From positions 23,477,567 through 23,541,566 of the forward strand of contig CM037777.1 of the NCBI GenBank assembly GCA_021229015.1: a stretch of DNA of 64,000 bases, given 5' to 3'. Under the pieces are notes generated by a model. It had not been told where the DNA came from. It saw nothing but the letters and a program-made list of their open reading frames with translations, and searched no databases. A program made the position numbers and the translations under genes. Below, piece by piece: positions 23,761-35,700 of this stretch; position 1 is the first letter of the stretch, and each line of letters opens with the position of its first letter. Source of the stretch: Solen grandis (Eukaryota; Mollusca; Bivalvia; Adapedonta; Solenidae).

Positions 23761-24879
23761 TGACTTTGTCAAATTCCTGTCATTTTTTTCATTGATTGAG
23801 TTACAAGCATAGATAGAGATGAAAAGATCATAATGCCGTATTTAATACACAGCTTCAATACAAACGGTAGAATCATTATTTCCATACATTTTCAATACTC
23901 ATTATGTTATTTAATAAAATTTGAGCAAGTCAAATCCAATTTCAGGATTTTTAGCATTAGTATTGGCTGAAACGTAAAAGTAACACAAAGATTACAGAAT
24001 AATTTGAGTTTTGTAGACCTAAATTGAGTTTTGCTAACCATTGATTTGAAAAATAATTGGATATGAAGCTATGCTCAATTGTGTATTTCACTTATCTGTT
24101 CCTGTTTCAGTACACTGTTCCTGTACCTGTACCTTTCTACCATTACCGCAATGTAAAAATCTTAACTCTTCCGAAAATTACATTCACTCCTGGTCAAAAC
24201 TGTTGTCTTCATGGCGGATTTGTGAATATTTCAAATGAATTAACAGACATAGGAAGATAAGTTTCACAATATTTTTTTTTCGATAGAAAAATGCATTCCA
24301 TATGTAAATTTTTTAGAATTATTCGAATGATTTGAAAAAACTGAGTTGAAGCAAGTCGACCCAAAAAAATTGCATCCACACTTGTTGATATTTATGTGTA
24401 GGATTTTCTTTTTTAAATCATAGAGCAAGTCTCTGTGATGTAATTAAATTGGGTAGCATTCTGTTACATAAATGGGAATCAATATTTTGTTCACATGCAC
24501 TTGAAATGGATAATTCCATTGCAAAAAAAACAACTTGTGTTGATAAAACATATTATTGGCCCAAATGAGCAAAATCCCTCTGGGCTCGACAAAAGGGGTT
24601 CAGGTGCAAAATTACTTATGTTAATTGAAAGGGCCTCATTAATGGATTATGTATGCCAAACATCAAGCCTTTGTAATATATAGTAAACTATTTAACTCAT
24701 TATGAAATTAAATGAAGGTATATGATCAAATATGGGACAAGTTATGGTTATTGGTCACTGCAGTTCTCCAAGTTACCATCTATGTATATTTTTAAGTTTT
24801 AAATCAACACCTTGAAGAGCTTCAATCAATGCTCCAGACAAAAATCATTGTAAAGATTGGATAAAGGGAGATGATTACA

Positions 24880-25530
24880 CAAGAGGGCCATGATGGCCCT
24901 AAATCGCTCACCTGAATTCAACTGCTAGAAAGAAAATGCTTAAGTAAGGAAAAAAATTTACATATAATAAATTATATAGTATTTAAATTTTATTACTTTT
25001 TAGTTCTGGAGGCCATCTTGGTAGGCAGACCTAAACGATTTTAGCTATTTTTGCTCAGTACCACCTAAGATTCATTCCTGTAAAGTTTCATCAAAATCTG
25101 CTCAGCCGTTAAGAAGAAAGAAGAAGTTATTTTTAACTCTGGCGGCCATTTTGGTTGGCAGATTGGAATGATTTATGCTATTTTTGCTCAGTATCACCTA
25201 AGGATCATTCCTGTAAAATTTCATCAAATTCTGCTCAGCGGTTTAGGAGATGTCATTTAAAGATTATTCTATTTTTAGCTCTGGTGGCCATTTTGGTTGG
25301 CGGATCAGAAAGACTTTAGCTACTTTTGTGCAGTATCACCCAATGATCATTCCTGTAAAATTTCATCAAATTCTGCTCAGCGGTTTAGGAGATGTCATTT
25401 AAAGATTATTCTATTTTTAGCTCTGGGGCCATCTTGGTTGGCGGATCGGAACGATTTTACCTATTTTGGCTCAGTATCTAAGGATCATTCTTGTAAAATT
25501 TCATCAAAATCACCTGACACAGACTGAACA
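24880..25530 (+). mobile_element. Hairpin-family element with ~141-bp tandem core
   Basis: 5' end ACACAAGAGGGCCATGATGG then TCGCTCACCTGA. It is followed by four copies of a unit of about 141 bp at about 25005, 25138, 25279 and 25421, each with GGCCATTTTGGTTGGC, ATCATTCCTGTAAAATTTCA and CTGCTCAGCGG. The core is unrelated to the 165-bp unit of the 27991 element although the 5' end is the same. No 3' hairpin found. Confidence 0.6.
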
Positions 25531-26117
25531 CAATACCTCATGTTGCTTTATAGTATGACCGTGACCGAATACAGCTGAAACTTGCACTTACTCTGCACTT
25601 CATCTCAATATGGTTGCTATTTCTGGCAAATAGTTTAAATCTACTTTTAAAAGTGATTCAAGAGATATTGAGCAGACACAAAATAATGTAACATTATATC
25701 AGTATGACAGGTGACCTTCAAGTATGACCTTGACCGTGAATTAACACACTAAAACCTATGCTCTGCACATCCTCTGAGTCTCAGTATGGTTGACATTTCT
25801 GTCAAATAATTTCAATCTCTTTTCAGTGGTTCTTAAGATACAGAGCAGACACAAAATATTCTAACATTATAATAATATGATATGTGACCTTCAAGAGTGA
25901 CCTTGACCTTGAGCCAAGACATCCCAAAACAAGGGTCAGGACTGACGAAAAAACCAGATTTTTCATGATTAATGTTCACTTATATAAACATGCAATTAAT
26001 TATGAAGACAAAGCAGGAATATTGGATGGGAAGCAAAAAGCATGTTGATATGATGATTATCATGCCAGAAGAATACAGAAACATACTCACACACAATGGC
26101 AAGATGCAGGCAGAGAA

Positions 26118-26245
26118 CTGACTTGACTATTTGAGTTTACTGTCACTTCGACAGTATTTCAGTCATATAGCGACATCCAGCTAATTACAGGTGGAGGAAG
26201 ACCCCGAATGCAGCGACTTTACCCTCTCGGCCACGGAGGCCCCAG
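26118..26245 (-). repeat. tRNA-derived SINE with internal deletion
   Basis: On the minus strand the head is GGGGCCTCCGTGGCCGAGAG, like the 5' half of a tRNA with A box. It is followed directly by the body CATTCGGGGTCTTCCTCCAC and the 3' domain ATGACTGAAATACTGTCG. The B box present in the longer copy at 53586-53785 is missing here. Confidence 0.65.
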
Positions 26246-26277
26246 ACATAGAACTACTGATATAGCAGAGATAGAGC

Positions 26278-26514
26278 TTAACCCATTAACTGATACCAAC
26301 ACATTTTGACACATCTGAGAAACATGATTTTTGAAAACATTATGAAAAATGGAGCATTTGCTCCTAAAAAATGGAGCATTTGCTCTTAAGGAGCAAATGC
26401 TCCATTTTCCATAATGTTTTCAAAAGTATTCAAAATTAAAATCTTAAATTTTGAAAAAAATCACAAATTTGAATAAAAAATAGAATTTGATATCGTCATC
26501 AAGTAATGGGTTAA
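26278..26514 (+). mobile_element. Palindromic TTAA MITE
   Basis: TTAACCCATTA termini in inverted orientation at 26278 and 26514. The centre (about 26330-26435) is a long hairpin built from AATGGAGCATTTGCTC and its complement, with one arm's core partly duplicated. 237 bp, non-coding, piggyBac-like by its TTAA ends. Confidence 0.7.
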
Positions 26515-27990
26515 GCCAATTGTATACAAATTTGGTATTGCTATGTCATCTCTGACTCAAGTTATCATCTGGAAACGAAAGTTTTCCTGTACTTTCTATT
26601 TTTAGACACAGTTACCTTGACCTGACCCAGCTGACTTCAAATGCAATACCAAGCAAGCTCTTAATATAAGCTAGCTGTACATAAAGTTTGGTATTGATAT
26701 GTCATCTCTAACTCAAATTATCAGCCAGAAACTTATTTTCTATTTTTAGTCATAGTGACCTTGACCTTGACTCGGCTGACTTAAATACAATAACAAGCAA
26801 GCTCTTCATATAAGCTAGCTAAATATCAAGTTTGGTATTGATATGTCTTCTCTGACTCCAGTTATAAAGTTTTCCCTGTATTTTCTATTTTTAGACACAG
26901 TGACCTTGACCTTGACCCAGCTGACTTCAAATGCAATACCAAGTAAGCCCTTAATATAAGCTAGCTGTACAAAAAGTTTGGTATTGATATGTCATGTATG
27001 ACTCAAGTTATCATCCGGAAACATAAGTTTGACGCCACCTGCCCATACAACGACATTTGCCAATCTAATAACCAGAATTTTTCATTGAAAAATCTGGTTA
27101 ACAACCCTCTGCACATCCTCTCTATATGCATAACATTTCTTTCAAATAATTTTAATTTCCTTCCTGTGGTTCTTAAGATACAGAGTGGACACAAAATATT
27201 CAAACATTTTAATAGTATGACATGTGACCTTCATGTGGCCTTGATCTTGAACCAAGACATCCCAAAACTATGCTCTGCACATCCTCTCAGTATGGCTGAC
27301 ATTTCTGTCAAATAATTTCAATTCCTTCCAATGGTCTTTAAGATACAAGTGGACACAAAATATTCTAACATAATAATAGTTAGTATGACATGTGACCTTC
27401 AAGTGTGACCTTGACCTTGAACCAAGACATCCCAAAACTATGCTCTGTACATCCTCTCTGTATGCTTTATATTTCTGTTAAATGATTTCAATTTCTTTCC
27501 AGTGGTTCAAAAGATACAAAGCAGACACGCAATTGCTAAGGGGCGGATGCATAGCATAACATAATACCGCCTTTCGGCGTATAAAAATGGTTATAGAAAA
27601 ATTTGTTAACAAAATAAATTAGCACATTAAAAGTGTTGCAATCATTTTAAAATCTGCACAACATATTCCATTTGCATTCTTTAGCACTGAATCACATTTT
27701 GTGGATACTACGCAAGTGAGTGCTGCGAGATACAGTTAGATTGGCTCCGGCAAACTGACAATGCATGAATTACACTGCAGCTTGCCTTGTAATACCTAAT
27801 TTGTTATGAACTAAGAAGTATATTCCGGGTATAAACAATTCTGTATGGAAGAATTTTGTCTTATTGATTTGAAGGACCTCAGTTTTTAGAGGTTATAAAT
27901 TTGTTCTCTTATGTCAAGGTTAATCATAATCTCTATTGAAATCTGCAGCAGAGGCCAATATGAAAAAAATAACCAGAGCGAATTTCAACA

Positions 27991-29876
27991 ATATGAAAAC
28001 AAGAGGGCCATGATGGCCCTGAATCGCTCACCTGAGTACCATTGCTACAACTGATTACAAGGTTTTTAAACAGACAAGAATTCTGATATAACTCAATCTT
28101 AAACATTTTAGCCCTGAGAATACTACACACCAAATATATAAGCACTGGGCCTTATGGTTTCAGAGGAGAAGACTAAGTGCGGGGTCATTTATCTCCAAAG
28201 GGCCACCATTTTGAAAATCTTGATAATGAACCATTAGATGATACTACATACCAAAAATCTAAGCTATAGGCCTTATGGATTCATAGTAGGAGATTTTTTT
28301 TAAAGATTTTCCTATATAACTCTATGTAAAACAAGTGACCCCTGGTGCGGGGGCATTTATAACCATAAGGTCATGATTTGTACAATCTTGGTAACGAACC
28401 ATAAGATGATGCTACATACCAAATATCTAATCTCTTGGCCTTATGGATTCATAGAAGAAGATTTTTAAAGATTTTCCTATATAACTCTATGTAAAACAAG
28501 TGACCCCTGGTGCGGGGGCATTTATAACCATAAGGTCATGATTTGAACAATCTTGGTAATGAACCATTAGATGATGCTACATACCAAATATCTAATCTCT
28601 AGGCCTTATGGATTCATAGAAGAAGATTTTTAAAGATTTTCCTATATAACTCTTTGTAAAACAAGTGACCCCTATTGCGGGGGCATTTATCACCGTTTGG
28701 CTATAATTTGAACAATCTTGGTAACGAACCATAAGATGATGCTACATACCAAATATCTAAGCTCTAGGCCTAATGGATTCATAGAAGAAGATTTTTAAAG
28801 ATTTTCCTATATAACTCTTTGTAAAACAAGTGACCCCTTGCGGGGGCATTTATCACCGTGGCTATATTTGAACAATCTTGGTAAGAACCATAGATGATGC
28901 TCATACCAAATATCTAAGCTCTAGGCCAAATGGATTCAAAGAAGAAGATTTTTAAAGATTTTCCTATATAACTCTATTTAAAACAAGTGACCCCTGGTGC
29001 GGGGGCATTTATCACCGTAGGGCTATGATTTGAACAATCTTGGTAATGGCCCATAAGATGATGCTACATACCAAATATCTAAGCTCTAGGCCTAATGGAT
29101 TCATAGAAGAAGATTTTTAAAGATTTTCCTATATAACTCTATGTAAAACAAGTGACCCATGGTGCGGGGGCATTTATCACCATAGGGTCATGATTTGTAC
29201 AATCTTGGTAATGAACCATAAGATGATGCTACATACCAAATATCTAATCTCTAGGCCTTATGGATTCATAGAAGAAGATTTTTAAAGATTTTCCTATATA
29301 ACTCTATGTAAAACAAGTGACCCCTGGTGCGGGGGCATTTATCACCGTAGGGCTATGATTTGAACAATCTTGGTAATGAACCATTAGATGATGCTTCATA
29401 CCAAATATCTAAGCTCTAGGCCAAATGGATTCAAAGAAGAAGATTTTTAAAGATTTTCCTATATAACTCTATGTAAAACAAGTGACCCCTGGTGCGGGGG
29501 CATTTATCACCGTAGGACTATGATTTGTACAATCTTGGTAATGGCCCATAAGATGATGCTACATACCAAATATCTAAGTTCTAGGCCTTGCAGTTTTGCA
29601 GAAGAAGATTTTCAAAGTTTGCATTTTTAAAATCTATTTTTAGCTCCTGTGACCTACTTTTTTAACCAATCTGAATAATTTGTACAACTTTGATAGAGGG
29701 CATCATAAGGATGATTCCTGTGAAGTTTGGTCAAAATCCCTTCAGCGGTTCATGAGGAGATGTTGTTTAAAGCAAATTGTTGACGACGGACGCACGGACG
29801 CACGCACACACGCACGGACGACGGACAAAAGGCGATCACTAAAGCTCACCATGAGCACGTTGTGCTCAGGTGAGCT
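27991..29876 (+). mobile_element. Hairpin-ended element carrying a 165-bp satellite array
   Basis: The 5' end has GAGGGCCATGATGGCCCT (itself a hairpin) then TCGCTCACCTGAG. The 3' end is a hairpin, 29843-29876, with 15 paired bases and one bulge, whose arm repeats GCTCACC/GGTGAGC. A 26-base perfect direct repeat flanks the element (27965-27990 and 29877-29902). The interior is an array of eight 165-bp units; the TGACCCC landmark occurs at 28336, 28501, 28666, 28831, 28988, 29153, 29318 and 29483 (one 157-bp step). A 3' region with GACGGACGCACGG repeats precedes the hairpin. No coding frame. Structure resembles Helentron-derived non-autonomous elements, but the long flanking duplication does not fit rolling-circle insertion. 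Confidence 0.7.
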
Positions 29877-29935
29877 AAAAATAACCAGAGCGAATTTCAA
29901 CAGATTGGGTTTAAATGACAGACATCTTTAACAGG

Positions 29936-30830
29936 GATCGAAAAAATTCCACTCGTCCGCTTGTATTTAGGAGTAGATTGTGCGGCCGGGCAAGTGAAAA
30001 ATGTAGCCTGCTCGTCCGACAGGATGAGTGGAAAATCGCCGAAGTAAAAGACCACTAGAAAGACCATAGGCAATGTTTTTACATTTTATCGAAGGAAAAC
30101 CGGAAATAAAGATGGTGTTTTGGGTTATGTATAAAATGGGCACTATATAACACTGATGGATGCACTCGATACGCTTATATGCGTCAAATTGAACAATGCG
30201 TACAGAGCATATCATTTTGATTTTTTTTTGTGATTACTTTTTCTAATATCAGAATTATCCAATTTTATTTTAGTACTTTGAATCAAAATGCTATTTAAAC
30301 TGATTGAAAAATAAACTTTAATATTGAAAATAAAAACATGCATGAACATCTGTCCTGAGTTTCAATTGAACAAACCGTTGTCGTCTATTGAATTTCAAAA
30401 ATAAAGGAGGGTGAATTTTAAAATATTTGATGGCCAGCAAGGATTCAGAGAGTAAAGAGAAAGACAAGCGCCTAGAAAAAGAAGAAAATAGAATACAATA
30501 AGCATAGGCATTTCATTTAAATCCACGAATTCATGTCAAAATTACGGCAAAAATGTTTTACCAGGCCTTGAGTGTGACTTTTTATACAAGTTTCAAAAGT
30601 AGATCATCTTATGTTGAAAACTGTTAAATGTTATTACATTATTTTTTATATAAGTATTACTTTGTTAATTTAAGATTTATTACATAAATAAGTAAATTTA
30701 AGCTGTATAGATAATCTTGAAAATCATGCATGAATATCATGCAGGACGAGTAACATAACATGCACGACGAGTAGAATTTAGCAGCTGCTCGTCCTGCAGG
30801 ACTAGTGGCTCTAGTGAATTTTTAGGTGTG
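29936..30830 (+). mobile_element. Element with CTCGTCC motifs at both ends
   Basis: Left end AAAAATTCCACTCGTCCG and GCTCGTCCGACAGGA. The right end has the same motif in the opposite orientation (GGACGAG, ACGACGAG, GCTCGTCCTGCAGGAC) and finishes near GTGAATTTTTAG. Imperfect inverted termini with repeated subterminal motifs suggest a non-autonomous DNA transposon. No target duplication found. Confidence 0.45.
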
Positions 30831-30917
30831 CATCCTAAAACAGTCGATTTGAGTGGCCGAAACGAGGTAGGGGTATCGGTGTAAAATTCCCGAAGCTTTT
30901 ATATAAGGCCTGGGTAG

Positions 30918-30975
30918 AGATCCAGTGGAGGCCAATACGAAAAAAATAACCGGAGCGGATCTCAGAAGAGATTAA
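30918..30975 (+). repeat. Short dispersed repeat (also at 27929-27990 and 33208-33255)
   Basis: About 57 bases with GAGGCCAATACG, a run of A, AACCGGAGCGGATCTC and AGAGAT ends in inverted orientation. The copy at 27929-27990 is the sequence into which the 27991-29876 element inserted, since its continuation resumes at 29877. Confidence 0.5.
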
Positions 30976-31048
30976 TCCATGTGCGCAAAGTTCCTTTTAG
31001 CAGACTTAACACTGGCAATAATGACCTTCACAGGTGCATAGTGATTAT

Positions 31049-32316
31049 GGGTCGTTTAGCCCCATTTCCCTTTCGCCCTATATCCTTTCGCCCTAATTCC
31101 CTTTCGCCCTTTACCCTTTCGCCCTTAAATGTGAGTCTGTTCGCCCTATTGTTATTTTGGTGGATTTGAATGAAATAATATATAAATGTTTTTTTTTCAG
31201 AATGGGAGTTTATAAATTTTTGAAAATATTTAACAGGGCCTTTTTACCCTTCTTAACTGTAGCCGATAAAGGGCTGCTTCCCCAAGCCAAATAACCACCT
31301 TTTTTCCCCAAAAATAGTCCTCAAATTCCCCACTCTTAAATAAAATTCCCCATTAAGGAGGTAGCTGATCATTGAGAAACCTAGAGAACAATATTATGAC
31401 GCTAATTTAACTCTGTTTAACTCTATTGATTCTTAAACAAAATATTTGATTAGTCTTTATATTTAGTTTCTAGTATGTCTTGCTGTGCCAAGACCAGTTA
31501 ATGCTTATATTTATGAATATGGTAAAAAAAAATACCTTAATAAGTTGTAAACAAGTGCCTTGCTATTTTCCCCATAAAAAGGGCTAGGGCGCTTTCCCCA
31601 AAATTGGAAAAAAGGCCCTGTATACCCTAACATTGGCGGTGTATTTATAATTAAATTAATAAATAAATTCACTGTTTGTTTCGTTTTAAGCCCTTATTAA
31701 ATTCATTTGCATCCCTACTTATCATAAATGAAAGAGACCGGGTGTAAAAAATAAGTATGTTAAAAGAGACAATACGAACGCCGAAAATACTGTAGGTTGT
31801 ACATAATTAACAAATTATCTGCAAAGTTGCTATAAAGTGACAACATATTTATGAAAGAACTATGCAAACTGATTAGTTTAAATTTTATTTTTTTCAAATT
31901 TTTTTTTTATAAAATTTTATCTTACATCTTAATACTTTTGTTTCTTTAATTATTCACTTGGGTCATTTTGCTGTGTTTATTACACACACATTTGACGCGT
32001 GTCAATTACATCTAACCCTGTTATGGCATGTGTTCACACCTACAGTACGTGTTTGTTTTCAGAAGGAAGATGTCATCTTTAAGACTTTATTATAATCATT
32101 ACACCTATATATTACTTTGTACTTTATACCTATACTTGATGAATGAATAAAATTATATATATTCATCACCAAATGTAATATCCATTTTTTTTTATTAATT
32201 TACAATTTTACTTGGGCGAATGAACCCACTATGTAGGGCGAATGAACCCACATTGTAGGGCGAACCGAGTCGGGCGAACTGACTCGGGCGAAAGTGTACT
32301 TGGGGCGAATGAACCC
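31049..32316 (+). mobile_element. Element with arrayed TTCGCCC motifs in inverted orientation at its ends
   Basis: Left end holds five TTCGCCC copies (31071-31146). The right end holds six GGGCGAA copies (32214-32310) separated by TGAACCCAC-type spacers. Outermost bases GGGTCGTTTAGCCCC and the complement of GGGTTCATTCGCCCC pair over 15 positions with four mismatches. Such subterminal motif arrays are typical binding sites for DNA-transposon transposases. No coding frame; no clear target duplication. Confidence 0.5.
31233..31621 (+). mobile_element. MITE with CAGGGCCTTTTT termini, nested
   Basis: ACAGGGCCTTTTT at the left and AAAAAAGGCCCTGT at the right, with paired TTCCCCA motifs inside each end. 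It lies inside the 31049-32316 element. CAGGGCC termini are hAT-like, but I see no 8-bp duplication. Confidence 0.5.
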
Positions 32317-32759
32317 GATACCGTGCAGAGTATTGGTCAAACCCATGATCCATCAAAATGTGTTAGTTGTAAAGACTTGTTGGCCGACTTGTTTCCACAA
32401 TGAACATAAAAGCATTAAATATTTACATTGAAATTATTTTTGCAATGAAATGAAATTTGGTGTGATTTACCCTGAACCTGTCACGAAAACTGATACAATA
32501 GAAAGTGTATGAAAAAAGAACATGAACAAATACCTATCTTACACACATATTCCAAGATAATAAATAGTTCTTTCGTGTTTAGGTAACGATTATTTATGAC
32601 AATCGATATAATTACAATTTCATAAGAAATAACACTCCAGTGGTTACAAACGTTGGAATGACAGGGAGGTAACTCTTCTCGTGTACTGATCTTTAGGATT
32701 GAAAATACGAACACTCTCTCATATGACTATATATTTCCGGTTCCTCTAGTTTTACGAAA

Positions 32760-35700
32760 ATGTCAGGGAAAGACAGAATTAGTATATTTCCTTCTCGAAT
32801 GTATGTAGAACCTGTCGTTTTTGTGATTGTTTTTAGACTTACAAACGTTCCTAACCCGATGACGATTTTTGTACTTTTCAATCAATGGCATGACTAGAAT
32901 GACAATGTTAATTTCGACGTAATCTCAAGGTATTATTGAAGGAGTTCCACTTTTGACAATGTTTATGCAAATTGTTTTAATACAATATATAAGCCAACCT
33001 CCCAATTAAACTTAGCAGCACTTAAAGTTAAACTATATTTTATGCAGTTCTCTTACTTGCTATTCCATAGTTGATAAAAGTTAGCAAGTCTAGGTAGAAT
33101 CCTAAGTTATCCCATTGGAACTAGGCTCAGCACCATGATCTTATGAAGAAAATATGTCACTCATTGAAAGAGTAACTGCCTGTCACCCTATTAACACCAG
33201 TAAATGGATGCCAGTATGAAAAAAAAACTGGAGCAGATCTCAGTAGAGATTACAGGGTCATTGGGCTGTCCTTGAGTATTGCCTAAATATAATTATAAAG
33301 AAACAGTGATACAGGGCAGTTATAATTGCCTTTCCATTGAGATAGCCTCAACACTATGTGGACTTTTAATGCCCAAAGATAAGGAGAGGCACCGTGGTTC
33401 AGTGGTAATGTACCAGACTGAAGATGCAAAGTACTGGTCTTACCCAGGAACTTTTGAGAGATTTTAGAGAGATTGGTACAGGTTGTAAGAGATTATTTCC
33501 CAACCAACGTAAAACACATAAGTTTAAACTAAGTCTAAGCAGAGACAGGCAAGGTCACTCTTTCAATGGGTATCAGAACAGCACACTGGCTCATACCCAC
33601 TTCACCCCATCCCAGCCCTATGTCTGTTCAGTGGTTTACATGAAAGAGTATTTTGTCCCCCCCCCCCTTTCAAAGTTACATGTATTTCTCTCGGTACTCT
33701 TGATTTCCATCTATATCAAGGACTAAGTGAACACCATAATCAGTCATAAGATTAAGAGATAATTGTTTCTGTTCAATTGATCTAAAATAAATAAAGTTAA
33801 AACTTTAAAAGGGTTGATGCCACTCTTCTTGCAATTATACCATTTCAGTAAATAATTTTGTCCAGTAACATTTTTTCAGCAAATACTCAAATGAAACTAG
33901 CTGTTCCATAACATTTCCCATCTACTATGACAGGACCCTAGTTATATTGGACATATTAAGAAGATACAAATGTTTCTTTAATTTGTGATTAAAGGCTGTG
34001 TGGCATGTTACACTCAAGCCATATTGCTTCCCTTGGCTATTTTATACCCTCTAAAATTGAATGACATATCCTCTTTTTTATTGTACAGCAAGTTAGTTCA
34101 CTCACACTTCACAAGTCCTTACAAATACATGTAACAGAATAATGTGTGTGTGTTTCCAGAATAGGCATTTAGTCATTTGCATCTATGTATATACATGTAA
34201 GTGTTTTGATGTGAAACATGGCTTGTCAGTTTGTCAGGCATTAAGAACTATTACAAGTAAAAATAAGGGGGGGGATTGTTATAATAAGTTATAAGAACTT
34301 AATCAAATTATTGTAAAAGAAATACTCTTTTAAACTTAAATGCTCATCGTTTTTTCAAAGGCAGTATTTATTCTTCCAACAGAAAACCAAAATGTGTGTT
34401 ACAGATTTGTGCTGAGATGCAACATTGCATAAATAGGAAAGAGTCTTATACTAAAAATCATTGTTTACAAAAACACCTGATTTGCATACAGTCCATTTAC
34501 GATATTTCGAACAGTCTGCTGACTGACTGTTCGAAAAATCATGTCATCCGAATAACCGTGTTTACCTACCGGTAGACAATTTGTGTATTTGTAAGAAATA
34601 CACGTCGTGACAATTTGTTGGCTTATGATATACATGTATATAAAAGATAAAACACAGTTATGTCTAATGTTTTATTTTATTCCGCATAAAAATCACAAAT
34701 CGCATATAAAAGCACAACATTGTCAACAATAAACAATTATTTACAGGCCTTATTTGTAACCTGGGCCCTTCATTGAATTACTCAGAAATTGAATTACTCA
34801 AATAATAAATGGTAACTTACAAATGCATCTGTAAAAATACAAATCGTTGTTATTGATGGCATGATATTACTCTCGCAGAGCATACGACAAAAGTAAAGTG
34901 AGGTTTGAATGCTCACACTGATATGTATAGTTAAATAAAAATTCACTCAGTTTGTTAGCATTCTTGGAAATCAAGTGACACCTGTCATCGGTTTGCATCA
35001 CCTTAATTGAAATAACCGCCAATCAATTAGCTTCTGTTAACATAGGTGTGAAAAATATGCACGCGTGTAAATTACGGTGACACAGCGTCAGAACTATTGT
35101 GTAATTGATCAACAACTTGATTGCTTGTTGGGCCTGTAATAAAGTTCAAATTGCCGCATATATCCGAGTAATTGTAAAACAAATTATTGCATTTATTTTA
35201 TATGGGATGTATAGGAAAACTTGTCGGGATCATGACATTTATTCGAATAATGCCGTCAAAACGAAAAATCGCATTCCCAATTATTGTAAATGGTCTGTAT
35301 TTCATATATCTTTGTCAATTTTCTAATGCTTTTCATAGACCTTCCATATGTCTCCATTAATGAATCATGAGTGCATAAATTGATGATGTAGCCGATAAAC
35401 AACTTGTGATTCAGCGATAATTTTCAAATTTAAAGTACTTCCAATTACAGACAGTCTTAAGGAATACTCGCTGCCAATGTAAACAGTGAGAGTATGTTGA
35501 CATCCATCCAAATTACTATCAACTCTTTTAATGTGTTAAACTGTTATTTTACAGCAGATGTTTTCACATTATATACAGTTTATGTTAGCCTACAATATAT
35601 TGCATTTTTTTCTTTTTCATGAAAATTGTATCATAACGAAATATGATGGGCCTTTGAGTCATATTTACATAATTTAGCATAATTGATGAAAAAGTATTGA

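Larger units (their letters stand above)
25560..27535 (+). repeat. Two interleaved tandem repeat families
   Basis: One unit holds TGTGACCTTCAAG-TGACCTTGACC, GCTCTGCACATCCTCT and TCTGTCAAATAATTTCAAT (copies near 25700, 25890, 27230 and 27400). The other, about 142-145 bp, holds GACCTTGACCCAGCTGACTT, AAGCTAGCTGTACA and TTTGGTATTGATATGTC (copies near 26606, 26751 and 26893). A SINE and a MITE have inserted at 26118-26514. No gene. Confidence 0.6.

Noticed and set aside
27961..27990. 26-base flank read as a retroposon target duplication
   Set aside because: Kept only as an open question: the duplicated sequence is itself a dispersed repeat, and no poly-A tail or reverse transcriptase link is visible.
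32481..32881. Possible head-to-head first exon of FH opposite ATP6V1D exon 1
   Set aside because: No transit-peptide-like frame with a matching donor could be identified; the minus-strand frames here are shadows of the ATP6V1D 5' region.
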